From NCBI GenBank assembly GCA_016932815.1, contig JAFGCC010000002.1, forward strand, positions 1-64,000: a stretch of DNA of 64,000 nucleotides, written 5' to 3'. Positions 30,683 through 41,319 of this stretch are shown here, one piece after another. A program made the translations under genes and the position numbers. This DNA is from Microcaldota archaeon. Its GTDB lineage: Archaea > Micrarchaeota > Micrarchaeia > Anstonellales > Bilamarchaeaceae. Every line of letters starts with the position of its first letter. Position 1 is the stretch's first letter. The notes below the pieces were generated by a model, which was given only the letters and a program-made list of their open reading frames with translations, did no database searches and was not told where the DNA came from.

Positions 30683-32014
30683 TCAAGAATGCGGGGGGGA
30701 ACTGCGGCGCAGGTATTCTTCTAGCGCATCCGGAAACCTGCGGATGAGTGCGGCCTCCCCAAGGAGGGCGGCGCGGGCGAGCTTTCCGCGGAGGTGGGAA
30801 GGCGCATCCCTGCATTCTTTGAAATCTTTTATGGCAGAGGAAACGTTGCGCAGCCTGCGCTCTGCGATTGCGTGAATCCTCCCCTCATCAAAATAGAAGG
30901 GGGGCTCGTGCTTTTTTATGAATGCCGAAACATCTTTTTGCAAATCAAGGAACGGGCCGCGGAAAGTCTGCATTTTAGGCAGTTCCGGAGAGCGCAGCTC
31001 AAAGAGCAGGAGGCAGCGCGAGGAAGCAGCGTATGCGTGCGAGCCTAGGACCTTGAACTCCGCCTTCTTCAAAAACGAGGATAGCTGGGATGAGAGCCTC
31101 CAGAGCTGGCCCCAGAGGACGTCGTCAACTATCCTGGGCTTCCCAAACGATAGGGCAAAGATTGAGCGGCCGCGGGCTGCGGATTCAAGCTGCTTCTTCG
31201 TGAATTTCTTTGGGAAGAAGTAGATTTCGGAGGGCTCTGCGCGGAATGAAGCGCAAAGGAACACTAAGCGCAGGAAGTTCTCCCCGCTTATTACCGCGGA
31301 AACGTTGCGCGTTAGGTCCACGGGGTCTATGACGGTCAGCGGGGCTCCGAAATCAGGGATTGCAGAATCCGTGCGGTATTTTTTTGCGGGGTCCAGCCTT
31401 ATTGGCGCCTTCCAGAGTGCCGCCGCATTCACAAACGCTTCAAAGCTCCCATAGTGGGCAATCATGAGCTCGCAGAGGTAGCCTGAGAAGCCGCGGATTT
31501 TTATTTCCGCGCCGTATAGGCCGTTTGCCCTGAGGAATTTCTTTAAGAGCAGCACTTCCGCCTTCTGCTTTGGCTTGAGGGTTTTTAGCACGTATTTTGT
31601 GTGCAATTGCGAGCGGTCCACCGCGGACTTTACCTTCTGCCCCTCTTTCATCTCATAGGAGGGGACCAGGTCTATTTTCTTCTTAAGATAATACATGCGC
31701 AAGTAAGGGTGCTCTGCATAGCCGACTTCAAACTTTGCGCGGGGGAAGGCTTTTTTAGCCGCACCCTTTAAGCTCTCAAACATCTTTTCCTTGGAATAGG
31801 AAACCGGGAAGATTGCGAAAACGTCTATGTCGCCTGCGCCCCTGAGGAACGTCCCTTTTGCAACTGAACCTGCAAGGAGAGTCCGCGTACCCTCTGGAAG
31901 CGCGGCAGAGAGGCGCCCTATTATTGAAGACGAAATCTTCCGCAGGCGGGCTCCCTCGGATTTGGTTGGGGAAACCCTGCGCAGGATTTTCGCGTATCCG
32001 TATCCATGTTTCAT
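30683..32014 (-). CDS. cca: CCA-adding enzyme (archaeal class I)
   Basis: Adds CCA to tRNA 3' ends without a template; needed here because the visible tRNA does not encode CCA. The nucleotidyltransferase motif GSVAKGTFLRGAGDIDVF (residues 49-66) holds catalytic Asp62 and Asp64. KKKIDLVPSYEM gives the third carboxylate. 443 residues from ATG 32014, similar to other archaeal enzymes. The TATA box is about 25-30 bp upstream, so the mRNA is probably leaderless. Confidence 0.92.
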   Translation of the reverse strand: MKHGYGYAKILRRVSPTKSEGARLRKISSSIIGRLSAALPEGTRTLLAGSVAKGTFLRGAGDIDVFAIFPVSYSKEKMFESLKGAAKKAFPRAKFEVGYAEHPYLRMYYLKKKIDLVPSYEMKEGQKVKSAVDRSQLHTKYVLKTLKPKQKAEVLLLKKFLRANGLYGAEIKIRGFSGYLCELMIAHYGSFEAFVNAAALWKAPIRLDPAKKYRTDSAIPDFGAPLTVIDPVDLTRNVSAVISGENFLRLVFLCASFRAEPSEIYFFPKKFTKKQLESAARGRSIFALSFGKPRIVDDVLWGQLWRLSSQLSSFLKKAEFKVLGSHAYAASSRCLLLFELRSPELPKMQTFRGPFLDLQKDVSAFIKKHEPPFYFDEGRIHAIAERRLRNVSSAIKDFKECRDAPSHLRGKLARAALLGEAALIRRFPDALEEYLRRSSPPHS

Positions 32015-32308
32015 TGCATAAAGGTGCGGAAAGAGGATTTTTAAATTTGGGGGAAGCGCGGGGGGCGGCAGGAAATGGGAATATCGGTGCAAAACGTGCG
32101 GCCAGAAGCGCAAAAAAGGCTAAAAAAAGCCGGAATCCACAGCGGGAGGGGCATTTATGCTGCAGGCTGTAACGGATGGATTTTGGGGCTTTTGGGCCCC
32201 GCAGGCAAAGGGGAGCGTTTTTTACTCCGTCGGTGCGCAATTTTACGACGTTGGAACCGAGAGGAAAAAGGAGAAAGGTTTATAAGTTAAATCTTCCAAA
32301 TTGCCCCC
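32015..32308. other. Divergent intergenic region between cca and the 762-residue membrane protein
   Basis: A minus-strand TATA box (ATTTAAAAATC, 32037-32047) serves cca, and GGTTTATAAG (32277-32286) serves the rightward gene 23 bp before its ATG. The roughly 200 bp between hold open frames of up to 71 codons (32075-32290) with no recognisable features, overlapping the downstream promoter. I see no convincing gene. Confidence 0.5.
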
Positions 32309-34597
32309 ATGCGAAAGGTTGCAATATTCCTATTGATATTCCTGCTTTTTTACGGCTGCATTGAAGAGCGGCAGATAAGCGTAAGCGGGTATGAGCAGAT
32401 TGAGAGCCTAAGCGGCACGGACTTTACCGGTGACGGCATAAACGATTTCATACTAGCCACATACGCGCCAAAGGTAATCAACCCCGAAGTGGGGGTTTCC
32501 ATAAAGAAAACCGTCGCGGTGTATCCGGTTTCGCTTAGTGCGCAGGTCATTAGCTGCATGCCCCTAACGGATTACGATTTGCAATACGTAAAGAACAGGA
32601 TAAACGAGTTTGACGAGGCAAGAAGCTCCGGGGAGAGCAGCTGCTTCTCTGCTCTGGGAATGGGCGGGGGAACCTGCACGGACGTTGACAACTGCCTCAC
32701 GCAGTGCACATCATATGCATGCACGAGGGCGAAATCCTTCGGGGAGAACACCTTCGGAAACGAGCTCTACGTATTCAGCCACGAATCCTCCGAGATGGAC
32801 AAGGCCATAGCGGATATTGAGGGAACCGTTTATACGGGCACCGAGGCGCAGAGGGAGGAACTGATAGAGGATATTACTACGCTCATGGCGCTATCATCCA
32901 AAATCTCTTCTAGCCTCCTGTTCCGCTCGGACGCTTTTGGCGCGTGCAGCAGGCCGATATACGATAGCGGAACGCTGTCTGCGGCCCTCTCAAGGCTGGG
33001 CAACATAACCGTCACTTCGGGCAGCTACGAATACAAGGTGGGAATAATCGCGGAGAGCGACCCCAACGAGGAGAGCATAGAGCTTTACGTGAAGGATACC
33101 CCTCCGCTACTGCTTGACATAGACCCGGTAACACTGGACGTGCTAGAGGACGGGACGCTCTTTGAAAAAGAGCCGATTACGGTGGGGTGGGATGCGCTGG
33201 AGCTTGATGCGTCCCATGAAGTGATGTATTACGATTTTGTTTCCGCAGACGAGCCTTCGGACGAGGTGCTCTCCAAATGGAAGTTCCCCAAGATAAAAGA
33301 GAGGAACCTAAAGGCGCTAACCTACGTCAACCAGGTGCTCTCGCACCCTGCGGGCGCAACCGTGTTCATAGTCTCAGAATACGTTTTCAATTCCACGCTG
33401 TTCCTGGGGTATTATGCCGCATTGGGCGCTGCGATGTCGCTGTGGGTGATACTGCTTTTCCTCCTGGTTTTCCTGGGGGAGCTGCTCTATTTCATAGCAA
33501 AGGCGGTAATGGACCGGAGGAATATGCGCGAGGCGCTCCTGGATTATTTCGGGGCACCCATGACCGACTGGAAGATGTATGGAATGGTGGGCGCGGTGCT
33601 AATGGGCGCAGCCGCAATGATTAACCTGTTCTACGTTGCCCCGGTTGCATCCGAGAACTTCCTAATAGATGAACTGGTGGCCACCCTGGGCTCTGATGCC
33701 GCAGGAGCCGGATGCGTGCTGCTATTCGTAATAGGCGCATACACTATTTTCCTGGTAATTGAGGATTGGCTAAAGGGAGTGGTTGTCGGCCCGGGCTATT
33801 ATAGGCTAAAGAACGCAACCAAGGAAGAAAACACCAGGATATTAGCTGACCTGCGCGAATCCTGGCAGGCGCTCAAGATGAGGGTGGAAGACCTCTCCAA
33901 GACCGGGATGGTCGTGACAGAAGAATACGCGATAATCGTTTCGGTCCCAATAGAGCGCTTAGAGCAGATGATTGCGACCGGGAAGCAGGGGATGGCCAAG
34001 CAATTAATCGTTTTCAACCAGGAGAGGCTTGAGGGCCTCAACCAGAAACTGGACGAAAAGGTAAACGTGATGAACCAGAAATGGCCCGAGTGGGAAGTTG
34101 AGCTTGCAAAGGCGCTTGAATCAAGCGACCAGATACCACTCAACACCCTGCTGTTCATCCCCCTCCAATGGAGGGAATGGGCCGTGGAAAAGTACATAAG
34201 CGAGAACCGCGCAAAAGGATATGTCCTAGAAGGGGACATCGTGACAAGGAGGGAAGTGAAAGTGGACGACCTCCTGACCAAGAAAGTAGAGGAGATGGTA
34301 AAGTCCAATCTTGCACAGCAGGCAGTCATCCTCTCAAAAGACGTGGAGGTTTTCAACTCCTTTGCGAAGGGAAAGAGAACCGTTGCGGACGTGTTGTTCC
34401 TAAAGCTTAAGGCATACTCCGAATCCCTTGCCAAAAAGATGGGGGCAAACGAGGTAAAGCGGTTCGTGGTTTCGGGAGGGAAGATGGCTGCGGTATACGT
34501 TAGCCATGATGGGCACCAGGCATTCATAGCCGCGCAGAAAGGGCGCATAAAGGAAGTGGTGGATGCCTGGGGCGGGACGGTGGAAAAACTCAAGTGA
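32309..34597 (+). CDS. Large membrane-anchored protein with lipobox, unknown
   Basis: 762 residues. The N-terminal signal ends in a lipobox-like LLFYGCIEE, so the outer part may be lipid-anchored. An extracellular Cys-containing domain (about 25-365) is followed by membrane segments at roughly 365-400, 425-445 and 462-485, then a cytoplasmic, largely helical region (490-762) with coiled-coil character. TATA box GGTTTATAAG places it as leaderless. Its end is 48 bp before gyrB. The two-sided layout suggests a receptor, transporter part or surface scaffold; I do not recognise the family. Confidence 0.7.
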   Translation: MRKVAIFLLIFLLFYGCIEERQISVSGYEQIESLSGTDFTGDGINDFILATYAPKVINPEVGVSIKKTVAVYPVSLSAQVISCMPLTDYDLQYVKNRINEFDEARSSGESSCFSALGMGGGTCTDVDNCLTQCTSYACTRAKSFGENTFGNELYVFSHESSEMDKAIADIEGTVYTGTEAQREELIEDITTLMALSSKISSSLLFRSDAFGACSRPIYDSGTLSAALSRLGNITVTSGSYEYKVGIIAESDPNEESIELYVKDTPPLLLDIDPVTLDVLEDGTLFEKEPITVGWDALELDASHEVMYYDFVSADEPSDEVLSKWKFPKIKERNLKALTYVNQVLSHPAGATVFIVSEYVFNSTLFLGYYAALGAAMSLWVILLFLLVFLGELLYFIAKAVMDRRNMREALLDYFGAPMTDWKMYGMVGAVLMGAAAMINLFYVAPVASENFLIDELVATLGSDAAGAGCVLLFVIGAYTIFLVIEDWLKGVVVGPGYYRLKNATKEENTRILADLRESWQALKMRVEDLSKTGMVVTEEYAIIVSVPIERLEQMIATGKQGMAKQLIVFNQERLEGLNQKLDEKVNVMNQKWPEWEVELAKALESSDQIPLNTLLFIPLQWREWAVEKYISENRAKGYVLEGDIVTRREVKVDDLLTKKVEEMVKSNLAQQAVILSKDVEVFNSFAKGKRTVADVLFLKLKAYSESLAKKMGANEVKRFVVSGGKMAAVYVSHDGHQAFIAAQKGRIKEVVDAWGGTVEKLK

Positions 34598-34645
34598 GGC
34601 TTTACGCTTGAGGCGGGGGCTGCGTTTCCGTCCCCAGAGTGAGAT

Positions 34646-36589
34646 ATGCAGAGTGTGGCAAATCAGAAATCGGGAGAGAGGATAACTAGATACAAGGATG
34701 TTGATTACATGGTTGAAGAATACGGCGCTGAAACAATCAAGGTATTAGAGGGGCTGGAAGGAGTCCGCAAAAGGCCCGCGATGTACATCGGGGACACTTC
34801 AAAAAGGGGGCTGCATCACCTGGTATACGAAGTGGTGGACAACAGCATAGACGAGGCGCTTGCAGGCTACTGCAAGAACGTTGAGGTCGTGCTCACAAAG
34901 GGCGGCTCGGTAATGGTGCGCGATGACGGGAGGGGAATTCCCGTGGGAAAGCACTCCAAAACCGGCAAGTCCGCGCTGGAACTTGTAACCACAGTCCTGC
35001 ATGCCGGAGGAAAATTCGAGAAGAAAGCATACCAGGTAAGCGGCGGGCTGCACGGAGTCGGCCTCTCAGTCGTAAATGCGCTTAGCGAATGGATGGAAGT
35101 GGAAGTGCACCTTGGGGGAAAGAAGCACCAGCAGAAATACGAGAGGGGGAAAGCGGTTACGCCCGTGGAAGTGCTCGGGGACACCGATTATCGTGGAACG
35201 ATAGTGAGGTTCAAGCCGGACATGACCATATTCACCGGGGAATTGGACTTCAGCTACCTGCGCGAGAGGCTGCGCGAACTCGCGTTCTTAAACGCCGGGA
35301 TACGCATAGTCCTAGCAGATGAGGGCTCGGGGCAGAAGGAAGAGCTGCGCTACGAAGGCGGAATCAAGAGCTTCGTAGAATACATGAACCGCTCAAGAAA
35401 GCCCCTGCACGCCCCCTTTGGCTACGGGAAGAAGGTGGATGACGTTGATGTGGAATACTCTTTACAGTACACCGAGAACTTCACCCCTGTTGTGCACTCT
35501 TTTGTCAACAACATAAACACAGTTGAGGGGGGAACGCACCTTGTGGGATTCAAGACCGCACTTACCCGTGCAATAAACGAATACATGAAGGACAACAAGG
35601 CGCTAAAAGAGAGGAAAATCAGCGGGGACGACGTGTTGGAGGGGCTTACCGCAATAGTGAGCGTAAAGGTCATGGAACCCCAGTTTGAAGGGCAGACCAA
35701 GACCAAATTGGGGAACGCGGAAGTCCGCGGGATTACTTCCAGCGTCGTCTATGAGAGCTTAATGCAGTTCCTAAACGAGAACCCCGCAGAGGCAAAGAGG
35801 ATTGGGGAGAAGATGCTAAACGCCATGCGTGCGCGCGAGGCGGCGCAGAAGGCGAAGGAGCTAATTCGGAGAAAGAGCGTTTTTGAGAGCAGCGTGCTCC
35901 CCGGGAAGCTTGCGGACTGCATAGAGCGCAACCCGGCCAATGCGGAACTCTTCATAGTGGAGGGAGATTCCGCAGGCGGCAGCGGAAAGCAGGGGAGAGA
36001 CAGGCAAACCCAGGCAATCCTGCCTTTGAGGGGGAAAATCCTCAATGTGGAAAAAGCGCAAATCAACAGGGTGCTGCGGAGCGAAGAAATCAAGGCGCTA
36101 ATTACCAGCCTGGGGACCGGGTTCGGAGAGGACTTTGACCTTGAGAAATTGCGCTACCACAAAATCGTAATCATGACGGATGCGGACGTGGATGGAAGCC
36201 ACATCCGCACCTTGCTCCTCACCCTATTCTACAGGCACTTTAGGAGCATAATAGAAGGAGGGTATCTCTACATTGCCCAGCCGCCGCTATACCAGGTTAG
36301 GAAGGGCAGGGCGGCAGAATACGCCTACGATGATGCGCAGCTTGGGGAATTGATGGGCAAATTCGGGGAGAACGCAACCATACAGAGGTACAAGGGGCTT
36401 GGGGAAATGAACCCGGGGCAGCTCTGGGACACCACGCTCAACCCTGAGAACCGGACGCTAAAGAGGGTTAGCGTGCAGGATGCGATGAGGGCGGACGAGC
36501 TATTTACCACCCTCATGGGAGACGCGGTTGAGCCGCGCAGGAAATTCATAGAAGACCACGCGCGCGAGGTGGAGAACCTGGACATATAG
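34646..36589 (+). CDS. gyrB: DNA gyrase subunit B
   Basis: ATPase subunit of type IIA topoisomerase. GHKL ATP-binding motifs are seen at [30 protein letters not shown] and [16 protein letters not shown]. The TOPRIM motifs are EGDSAGGS and [15 protein letters not shown]. 647 residues; archaeal gyrase genes are generally considered to derive from bacteria. It abuts gyrA (stop TAG, then GGTGGTACTC and ATG), so the subunits are made together. Confidence 0.96.
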   Translation: MQSVANQKSGERITRYKDVDYMVEEYGAETIKVLEGLEGVRKRPAMYIGDTSKRGLHHLVYEVVDNSIDEALAGYCKNVEVVLTKGGSVMVRDDGRGIPVGKHSKTGKSALELVTTVLHAGGKFEKKAYQVSGGLHGVGLSVVNALSEWMEVEVHLGGKKHQQKYERGKAVTPVEVLGDTDYRGTIVRFKPDMTIFTGELDFSYLRERLRELAFLNAGIRIVLADEGSGQKEELRYEGGIKSFVEYMNRSRKPLHAPFGYGKKVDDVDVEYSLQYTENFTPVVHSFVNNINTVEGGTHLVGFKTALTRAINEYMKDNKALKERKISGDDVLEGLTAIVSVKVMEPQFEGQTKTKLGNAEVRGITSSVVYESLMQFLNENPAEAKRIGEKMLNAMRAREAAQKAKELIRRKSVFESSVLPGKLADCIERNPANAELFIVEGDSAGGSGKQGRDRQTQAILPLRGKILNVEKAQINRVLRSEEIKALITSLGTGFGEDFDLEKLRYHKIVIMTDADVDGSHIRTLLLTLFYRHFRSIIEGGYLYIAQPPLYQVRKGRAAEYAYDDAQLGELMGKFGENATIQRYKGLGEMNPGQLWDTTLNPENRTLKRVSVQDAMRADELFTTLMGDAVEPRRKFIEDHAREVENLDI

Positions 36590-36598
36590 GTGGTACTC

Positions 36599-39133
36599 AT
36601 GGGAATCGAGAACATTGCAATTGAAGATGACATGAAAAAATCCTACATGGATTATGCGATGAGCGTCATAGTGAGCAGGGCGCTGCCGGATGTGCGAGAC
36701 GGGCTAAAGCCTGTCCACAGGAGAATCCTGTATTCTATGTACGAACTTGGGAACACGCACAGCAAGGCGTACAAGAAGAGTGCGAGAATCGTCGGGGAAG
36801 TCCTGGGAAAATACCACCCTCACGGAGACGCGGCGATTTACGATTCTCTCGTCCGGATGGCGCAGCCATTTAGCCTGCGCAACATGCTAGTAGACGGGCA
36901 GGGAAACTTCGGAAGCATAGACGGGGATTCCGCTGCGGCAATGAGGTACACAGAGTGCCGCATGAGGGGAATAGCCGAAGAGATGATCCGGGACATAGAA
37001 AAGGAAACCGTGGAATGGTCGCCCAACTTTGATGGAACGCTAAAGGAGCCAATCGTGCTGCCCTCTAGAGTCCCGAACCTGCTAATAAACGGCTCATCCG
37101 GAATCGCGGTGGGAATGGCAACCAACATACCCCCGCACAACCTAATTGAGGTTGCGGATGCGATTATCGCAGCGATAGAGGGCGCGGATGAGGAGGCACT
37201 CCTTGCCATTGTGCAGGGGCCGGACTTCCCAACGGGTGGATACATAGTCGGGCGCAGGGGGATACTTTCTGCGTACAAGAGCGGAAGGGGCATAATAAGG
37301 GTGCGCGCAAGGGCGCAAACCAAGGAGAGGGAAATCATTGTTACCGAAATCCCCTACCAGGTCAACAAGACCAGCCTGATACAGCAGATAGTAGAATGCG
37401 TAAAGGACAAGAAAATAGAAGGGATAAGCGGCCTGCACGACCGCTCGGACAAAGACGGGCTGAATGTTAATATAGAGCTAAAGAGGGGCGAGGACCCAGA
37501 AATCGTGCTGCGCCAGCTTTATGCGCACACGGACCTGGAAAAAAGCTTTGGGATAATCAACCTGGCGCTGGTTGACGGGAAGCCGCGGCAGCTAACATTA
37601 TATGAGATGATTCGGGAATTCATAGAGTTCCGCAAGGAAATCATAACGCGCAGGAGCCGCTTTGAGCTTGAGAAGGCAAAAGCGAGGCTCCACATCCTAG
37701 AGGGCCTTGTGATTGCTCTTGAGAACATAGACGCAATCGTGAAGATGGTGAAGGCGGCATCCAACGCGGAGTCTGCGCGCGCGGCACTATCTGAAACCTA
37801 CGGGCTAAGCGAGAAGCAGGCCCTTGCAATCTTGGACATGAAGCTCCAGAAATTGACCAACATGGAGCGCGATGGGATAGAAGGGGAGAAGCGCGAGAGG
37901 GAAGGCGAAATCCGCGGGTTATTGGAGCTCCTGGGTGATGAGAGGAAAATCCTGGATGTCATAAAGGCCGAAACCGAAGAGGTCAAGGCGAAATTCGGGG
38001 ACGCTAGGAAGACCGAAATCCTAGAAGACGAGGAGGATGGCGACATCGAGTCCCTTATTCCCGACGAAAAGGTCGTGGTCACTTTCTCCAAGAGGGGATA
38101 CATCAAGAGGGTGCCGCTGGAAGAATACAAGAAGCAGAGGAGAGGGGGCCTGGGAGTGATTGCGGCGGAAACCGTGGAGGACGACTTCATAGTGGACGTT
38201 ATCGTTACGACCAACCACAAGTACATGCTCTTCTTTACCGACGCAGGAAGGGTGCACTGGCTAAAAACGTACCGGATACCAGAGAGCGGAAGGTACTCAA
38301 AGGGCAAGCCAATCGTGAACCTGCTTGAACTTGACAATGAGAACGTCACCGCGTGGGTTTCCGTAGATGAATTCGGGGACGATGAGCACCTGGTCATGGC
38401 GACTGCGAACGGGACTATTACCAAGACGATGCTGTCCGCTTTCAGCAGGCCCAGGAAGGGAGGCATAATAGCCATTACCCTGCGCGAAGGGGACTCCCTA
38501 ATAGACGTTAAGAAGACGGATGGAGAGCAGAGCCTCCTGCTTGGGACACTTGATGGGCACTCTGTGCGCTTCAACGAAAAGGACGTGCGCCAGACCGGAA
38601 GGGGCTCAATGGGGGTTAGGGGAATCCGCCTCCGCAAGGGAGATGCGGTCGTGGGCCTTGCAGTATGCGACAAGCCCCATATCCTGACTATCACCGAAAA
38701 CGGGTACGGAAAGCGCACCGAAGTGGGCGAATACCGCATCCAGGCAAGGGGCGGCCAGGGGATAATCAACATCAAGGCCAGCGGAAGGAACGGGAAAGTC
38801 GTGGGGATTAAATCCACCGACGACTATGATGAGATAATAGTAGTCAGTTCCCGCGGCAGGATAGTCCGCATGGGCGCTTTGGGAATCCCGGTAATAGGGC
38901 GCAACACCATGGGCGTGCGCATAGCAAAGCTCAAGGAAGGCGAGAAGGTGTCCTCCTTTACCGTGATGAAGCCCGAGGAGAAGGAGGATTCCGGCGGAGA
39001 AGAAGATGCGCAGGAGCCCTTGGGGCGCGGCGGAGGCGGAGAAGAGGGGGGAGCTTCGGGCATTTCCGGGGAAGGCGATGTCGGCGAAGCAGAAGGCAAC
39101 GAAGGGGAGGAATATGGGGGGGAAGACGCCTGA
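36599..39133 (+). CDS. gyrA: DNA gyrase subunit A
   Basis: DNA breakage-reunion subunit. The active-site Tyr117 is in [11 protein letters not shown], and [20 protein letters not shown] is the conserved helix region. The gyrase-specific GyrA box is QRRGGLG, at about residue 510, which argues for gyrase rather than topoisomerase IV. A Gly/Glu-rich acidic tail (about 790-844) closes the protein. The start is ATG 36599, after the GGTGGT site. Confidence 0.96.
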   Translation: MGIENIAIEDDMKKSYMDYAMSVIVSRALPDVRDGLKPVHRRILYSMYELGNTHSKAYKKSARIVGEVLGKYHPHGDAAIYDSLVRMAQPFSLRNMLVDGQGNFGSIDGDSAAAMRYTECRMRGIAEEMIRDIEKETVEWSPNFDGTLKEPIVLPSRVPNLLINGSSGIAVGMATNIPPHNLIEVADAIIAAIEGADEEALLAIVQGPDFPTGGYIVGRRGILSAYKSGRGIIRVRARAQTKEREIIVTEIPYQVNKTSLIQQIVECVKDKKIEGISGLHDRSDKDGLNVNIELKRGEDPEIVLRQLYAHTDLEKSFGIINLALVDGKPRQLTLYEMIREFIEFRKEIITRRSRFELEKAKARLHILEGLVIALENIDAIVKMVKAASNAESARAALSETYGLSEKQALAILDMKLQKLTNMERDGIEGEKREREGEIRGLLELLGDERKILDVIKAETEEVKAKFGDARKTEILEDEEDGDIESLIPDEKVVVTFSKRGYIKRVPLEEYKKQRRGGLGVIAAETVEDDFIVDVIVTTNHKYMLFFTDAGRVHWLKTYRIPESGRYSKGKPIVNLLELDNENVTAWVSVDEFGDDEHLVMATANGTITKTMLSAFSRPRKGGIIAITLREGDSLIDVKKTDGEQSLLLGTLDGHSVRFNEKDVRQTGRGSMGVRGIRLRKGDAVVGLAVCDKPHILTITENGYGKRTEVGEYRIQARGGQGIINIKASGRNGKVVGIKSTDDYDEIIVVSSRGRIVRMGALGIPVIGRNTMGVRIAKLKEGEKVSSFTVMKPEEKEDSGGEEDAQEPLGRGGGGEEGGASGISGEGDVGEAEGNEGEEYGGEDA

Positions 39134-39183
39134 AGCGCTGATGCAGCCGACGGAAGATATTAAAAAAGGATTGTGTGATGGAT

Positions 39184-40458
39184 ATGCGCCGTGATAATAT
39201 GTGGAAAAGCCTACTGCTCTTCATCGTGATGTTCGGAAGCCTCCTATGGGCGTGCGAGCCCGGGTTTACCGATGACCTGGAAATCAAGGTTATTGACTCC
39301 AAATACAGGCCCATAAGCGGGGCGGCGGTAAACATCACATACCAGAAAGACGAGACCACGGGCAAGGGATACGTTACCAGCACGACGCAATATACCCCGG
39401 AAGACGGGCTTTTGTCATTTACGGCAAGGAACATAGAGACTTTTGAGAGCCGCGTGGAATGCGACATAACCGTGATGGCGGAATACGACGGAGTTGTGGT
39501 TGAGAGGGAAATTGAAGCGGAATCCCACTCGGCGCTCTTGCAGATGCGCTTTGAAGACGCATACCTCCTTAACATGAAGGTTGTGGACAAGAACGGCCAG
39601 GCAATAGGCAATACGCAGGTGCGCATAAACGGGATGTACGTGAACACCTCAGACGAAGGATACATAGCAGTCATAGTGAATGCGGGAACCGTGGAAGTGG
39701 CGGTGCCATACCTGGGAGCAGTAATAGCGCGCGAAATAGAAGTGGACTCCGATATGACCTACACGCTGCAGGCTAGGGCATATTCGCTTAGTTTAGACGT
39801 GGTTGACGACCGCGGGGACCCGCTTGTTGCGCAGATAACAGTAGAAGACAACGTGAGCCTGGGCACCGGGATTGACATTGAAGGGCTCGCAATTACCAGC
39901 CCGTATGTGAAAGTCGCATACGGCTCGGTGGAGAAGTTCCCCCAGATAGACCTTACGCAGGGGGGGCAATACCGGGTTTCATTTGACCTTACTCCCCCAG
40001 AAATTACCAATGTCGGGGTAGTGGGGAGCGGCGGGGACCTTAGGATAAGCTTCTTCCTAGAAGACCCCAATGCGCTTGCAAGCGGGCCGGACATAGGCTC
40101 TACCACCGTGAGCTACGTGGTTTCGGGGGTTACGCAAGAGGCGGTCCCCTATGCGGAGAGCGGGGCATACGCAGTGGAGATACCCGCACCCCCGGAGAAT
40201 ACGCTCCTTCGCTTCACGATAACCGCCTACGACATGGAAGGGAACATGAACACGGTAAACGGGGAATACCTCGTTACCCCGGAGGCGCAGCAGGAGCCCG
40301 AAACCGGAAACGGGGGGGAAGGTGAAGGCCAGGGCGGGGAAACCGAACCCCCCTCTGAGGACGGAGGGCTCATCTTCCTGGCCCTTGGAGGAATCGTGGT
40401 GGTCGTGCTCGCATACGTTGTAATAGGCTATTTCAGGGGCCTTTCCGATGGAGAATGA
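39184..40458 (+). CDS. Secreted, C-terminally anchored Ig-like repeat protein
   Basis: 424 residues from ATG 39184 (39178 is also possible). Signal sequence MWKSLLLFIVMFGSLLWAC, perhaps a lipobox. It is followed by three or four beta-rich domains resembling carboxypeptidase-regulatory-like folds (LEIKVIDSKYRPISGAAVNI, LNMKVVDKNGQAIGNTQVRI, LSLDVVDDRGDPLVAQITVE). A Gly/Glu/Pro linker and a C-terminal membrane helix (about 393-415, LIFLALGGIVVVVLAYVVIG) end the protein. It follows gyrA by 50 bp. Likely a cell-surface structural or adhesion protein. Confidence 0.75.
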   Translation: MRRDNMWKSLLLFIVMFGSLLWACEPGFTDDLEIKVIDSKYRPISGAAVNITYQKDETTGKGYVTSTTQYTPEDGLLSFTARNIETFESRVECDITVMAEYDGVVVEREIEAESHSALLQMRFEDAYLLNMKVVDKNGQAIGNTQVRINGMYVNTSDEGYIAVIVNAGTVEVAVPYLGAVIAREIEVDSDMTYTLQARAYSLSLDVVDDRGDPLVAQITVEDNVSLGTGIDIEGLAITSPYVKVAYGSVEKFPQIDLTQGGQYRVSFDLTPPEITNVGVVGSGGDLRISFFLEDPNALASGPDIGSTTVSYVVSGVTQEAVPYAESGAYAVEIPAPPENTLLRFTITAYDMEGNMNTVNGEYLVTPEAQQEPETGNGGEGEGQGGETEPPSEDGGLIFLALGGIVVVVLAYVVIGYFRGLSDGE

Positions 40459-40464
40459 GCGATA

Positions 40465-40476
40465 GGTTTATAAATA
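40465..40476 (+). promoter_or_regulatory. TATA box of the triple-HTH gene
   Basis: GGTTTATAAATA, 37 bp before the ATG at 40513. Confidence 0.55.
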
Positions 40477-40512
40477 TTTGAGCCGTAACTAATATGTGAA
40501 TAAAAAAGGCAA

Positions 40513-41265
40513 ATGGTGAGAAATGTGCCAAGGGGTAGGAGAATCGTAATCAACAAAAAAATCGACGATGATAAAGTGGCGGCTTTCAAGTCCATCGACA
40601 TGGGTGAACTAAAGTCACAGAGGAGCGAAATAGAAATCCAGCTCTCTGCATCCATAGAAGGCGTCATGGAAGCTGCAAAGGACATGAACGCAAAAAAGAA
40701 GCTCGACGACGAAGCGCTCAAGAGGGCCGGTCTCTACTCCATCCAGTCTTCTTACGAATTTCTCCGCTCAAAGGGCCTTGACATCTCATTTAGGGCATTC
40801 GGCGGCAGGATTGAGCGCAGGAGCGTGCCTTCTGTGAAAATCGGAAAGAAGAGGTACATTCCCCTCCAGTCGCTTGGCGACATGCTCGGAATCAGCGACA
40901 GCTATTATACCGTAAGGCGGGCATACGAGGCCTACAGCCGCTTCAATAGGAGCATCAACTACCGCGCATTCATAGGGAGGGTGGAAAAGAACTCCATTCC
41001 TTCGGTCAAAATCGGGACCAAGAGGCTAATCCCCAAGGACGCGATTGACTCCCTCAACCACGTTGCAAAGAAATACTGCTCGGTAAGCGAGGCGCTCAGG
41101 GAACTCCACAAGAAGAGCGTGTCCATAAAGAGGAACGCGTTTGAGAGGAGGCTTGACCGCAACCGCGTGCCCCATGTCAAAATCAGCGGGAGGAGGTTCA
41201 TCCCCCGCGCGGTTCTCAACGAACTAATTGACAAGGAGCTCGCCCTCCGCAGGAGCTCAAGGTAG
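40513..41265 (+). CDS. Putative DNA-binding protein with three tandem excisionase/MerR-like domains
   Basis: 250 residues. After a charged N-terminal region (1-70) the protein repeats a unit of about 55-60 residues three times. Each unit has a helix, an R-x-FxxRxE/DR-N/S-xxPxVKI turn and a (K/R)R(Y/L/F)IP wing: ERRSVPSVKIGKKRYIPLQS, EKNSIPSVKIGTKRLIPKDA and DRNRVPHVKISGRRFIPRAV. This looks like the winged helix of excisionase/MerR-like (HTH_17) proteins. A single chain with three such domains could read a long or repeated DNA site. Family not recognised. Confidence 0.7.
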   Translation: MVRNVPRGRRIVINKKIDDDKVAAFKSIDMGELKSQRSEIEIQLSASIEGVMEAAKDMNAKKKLDDEALKRAGLYSIQSSYEFLRSKGLDISFRAFGGRIERRSVPSVKIGKKRYIPLQSLGDMLGISDSYYTVRRAYEAYSRFNRSINYRAFIGRVEKNSIPSVKIGTKRLIPKDAIDSLNHVAKKYCSVSEALRELHKKSVSIKRNAFERRLDRNRVPHVKISGRRFIPRAVLNELIDKELALRRSSR

Positions 41266-41290
41266 AGCGGGCATCTCTGCTCCCTCTGCC

Positions 41291-41299
41291 TTATAACCT
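41291..41299 (+). promoter_or_regulatory. TATA box of polB
   Basis: TTATAACCT, about 25 bp before the ATG at 41320, which suggests a leaderless mRNA. Confidence 0.55.
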
Positions 41300-41319
41300 T
41301 TTCTTGCTTATTCTAAGCG

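Noticed and set aside
30574-30875. Short rightward frames (57 and 97 codons) behind a plus-strand TATA-like CTTAAATACC
   Set aside because: Both run antisense into the 3' end of cca; Arg/Gly-rich and without recognisable features. A non-coding transcript from the TATA box cannot be excluded.
32075-32290. 71-codon frame in the cca divergent region
   Set aside because: Overlaps the promoter of the 762-residue protein and has no ribosome site or family features.
37798-38817. 339-codon open frame on the minus strand
   Set aside because: Lies entirely antisense to gyrA; Ser/Pro/Arg-rich shadow.
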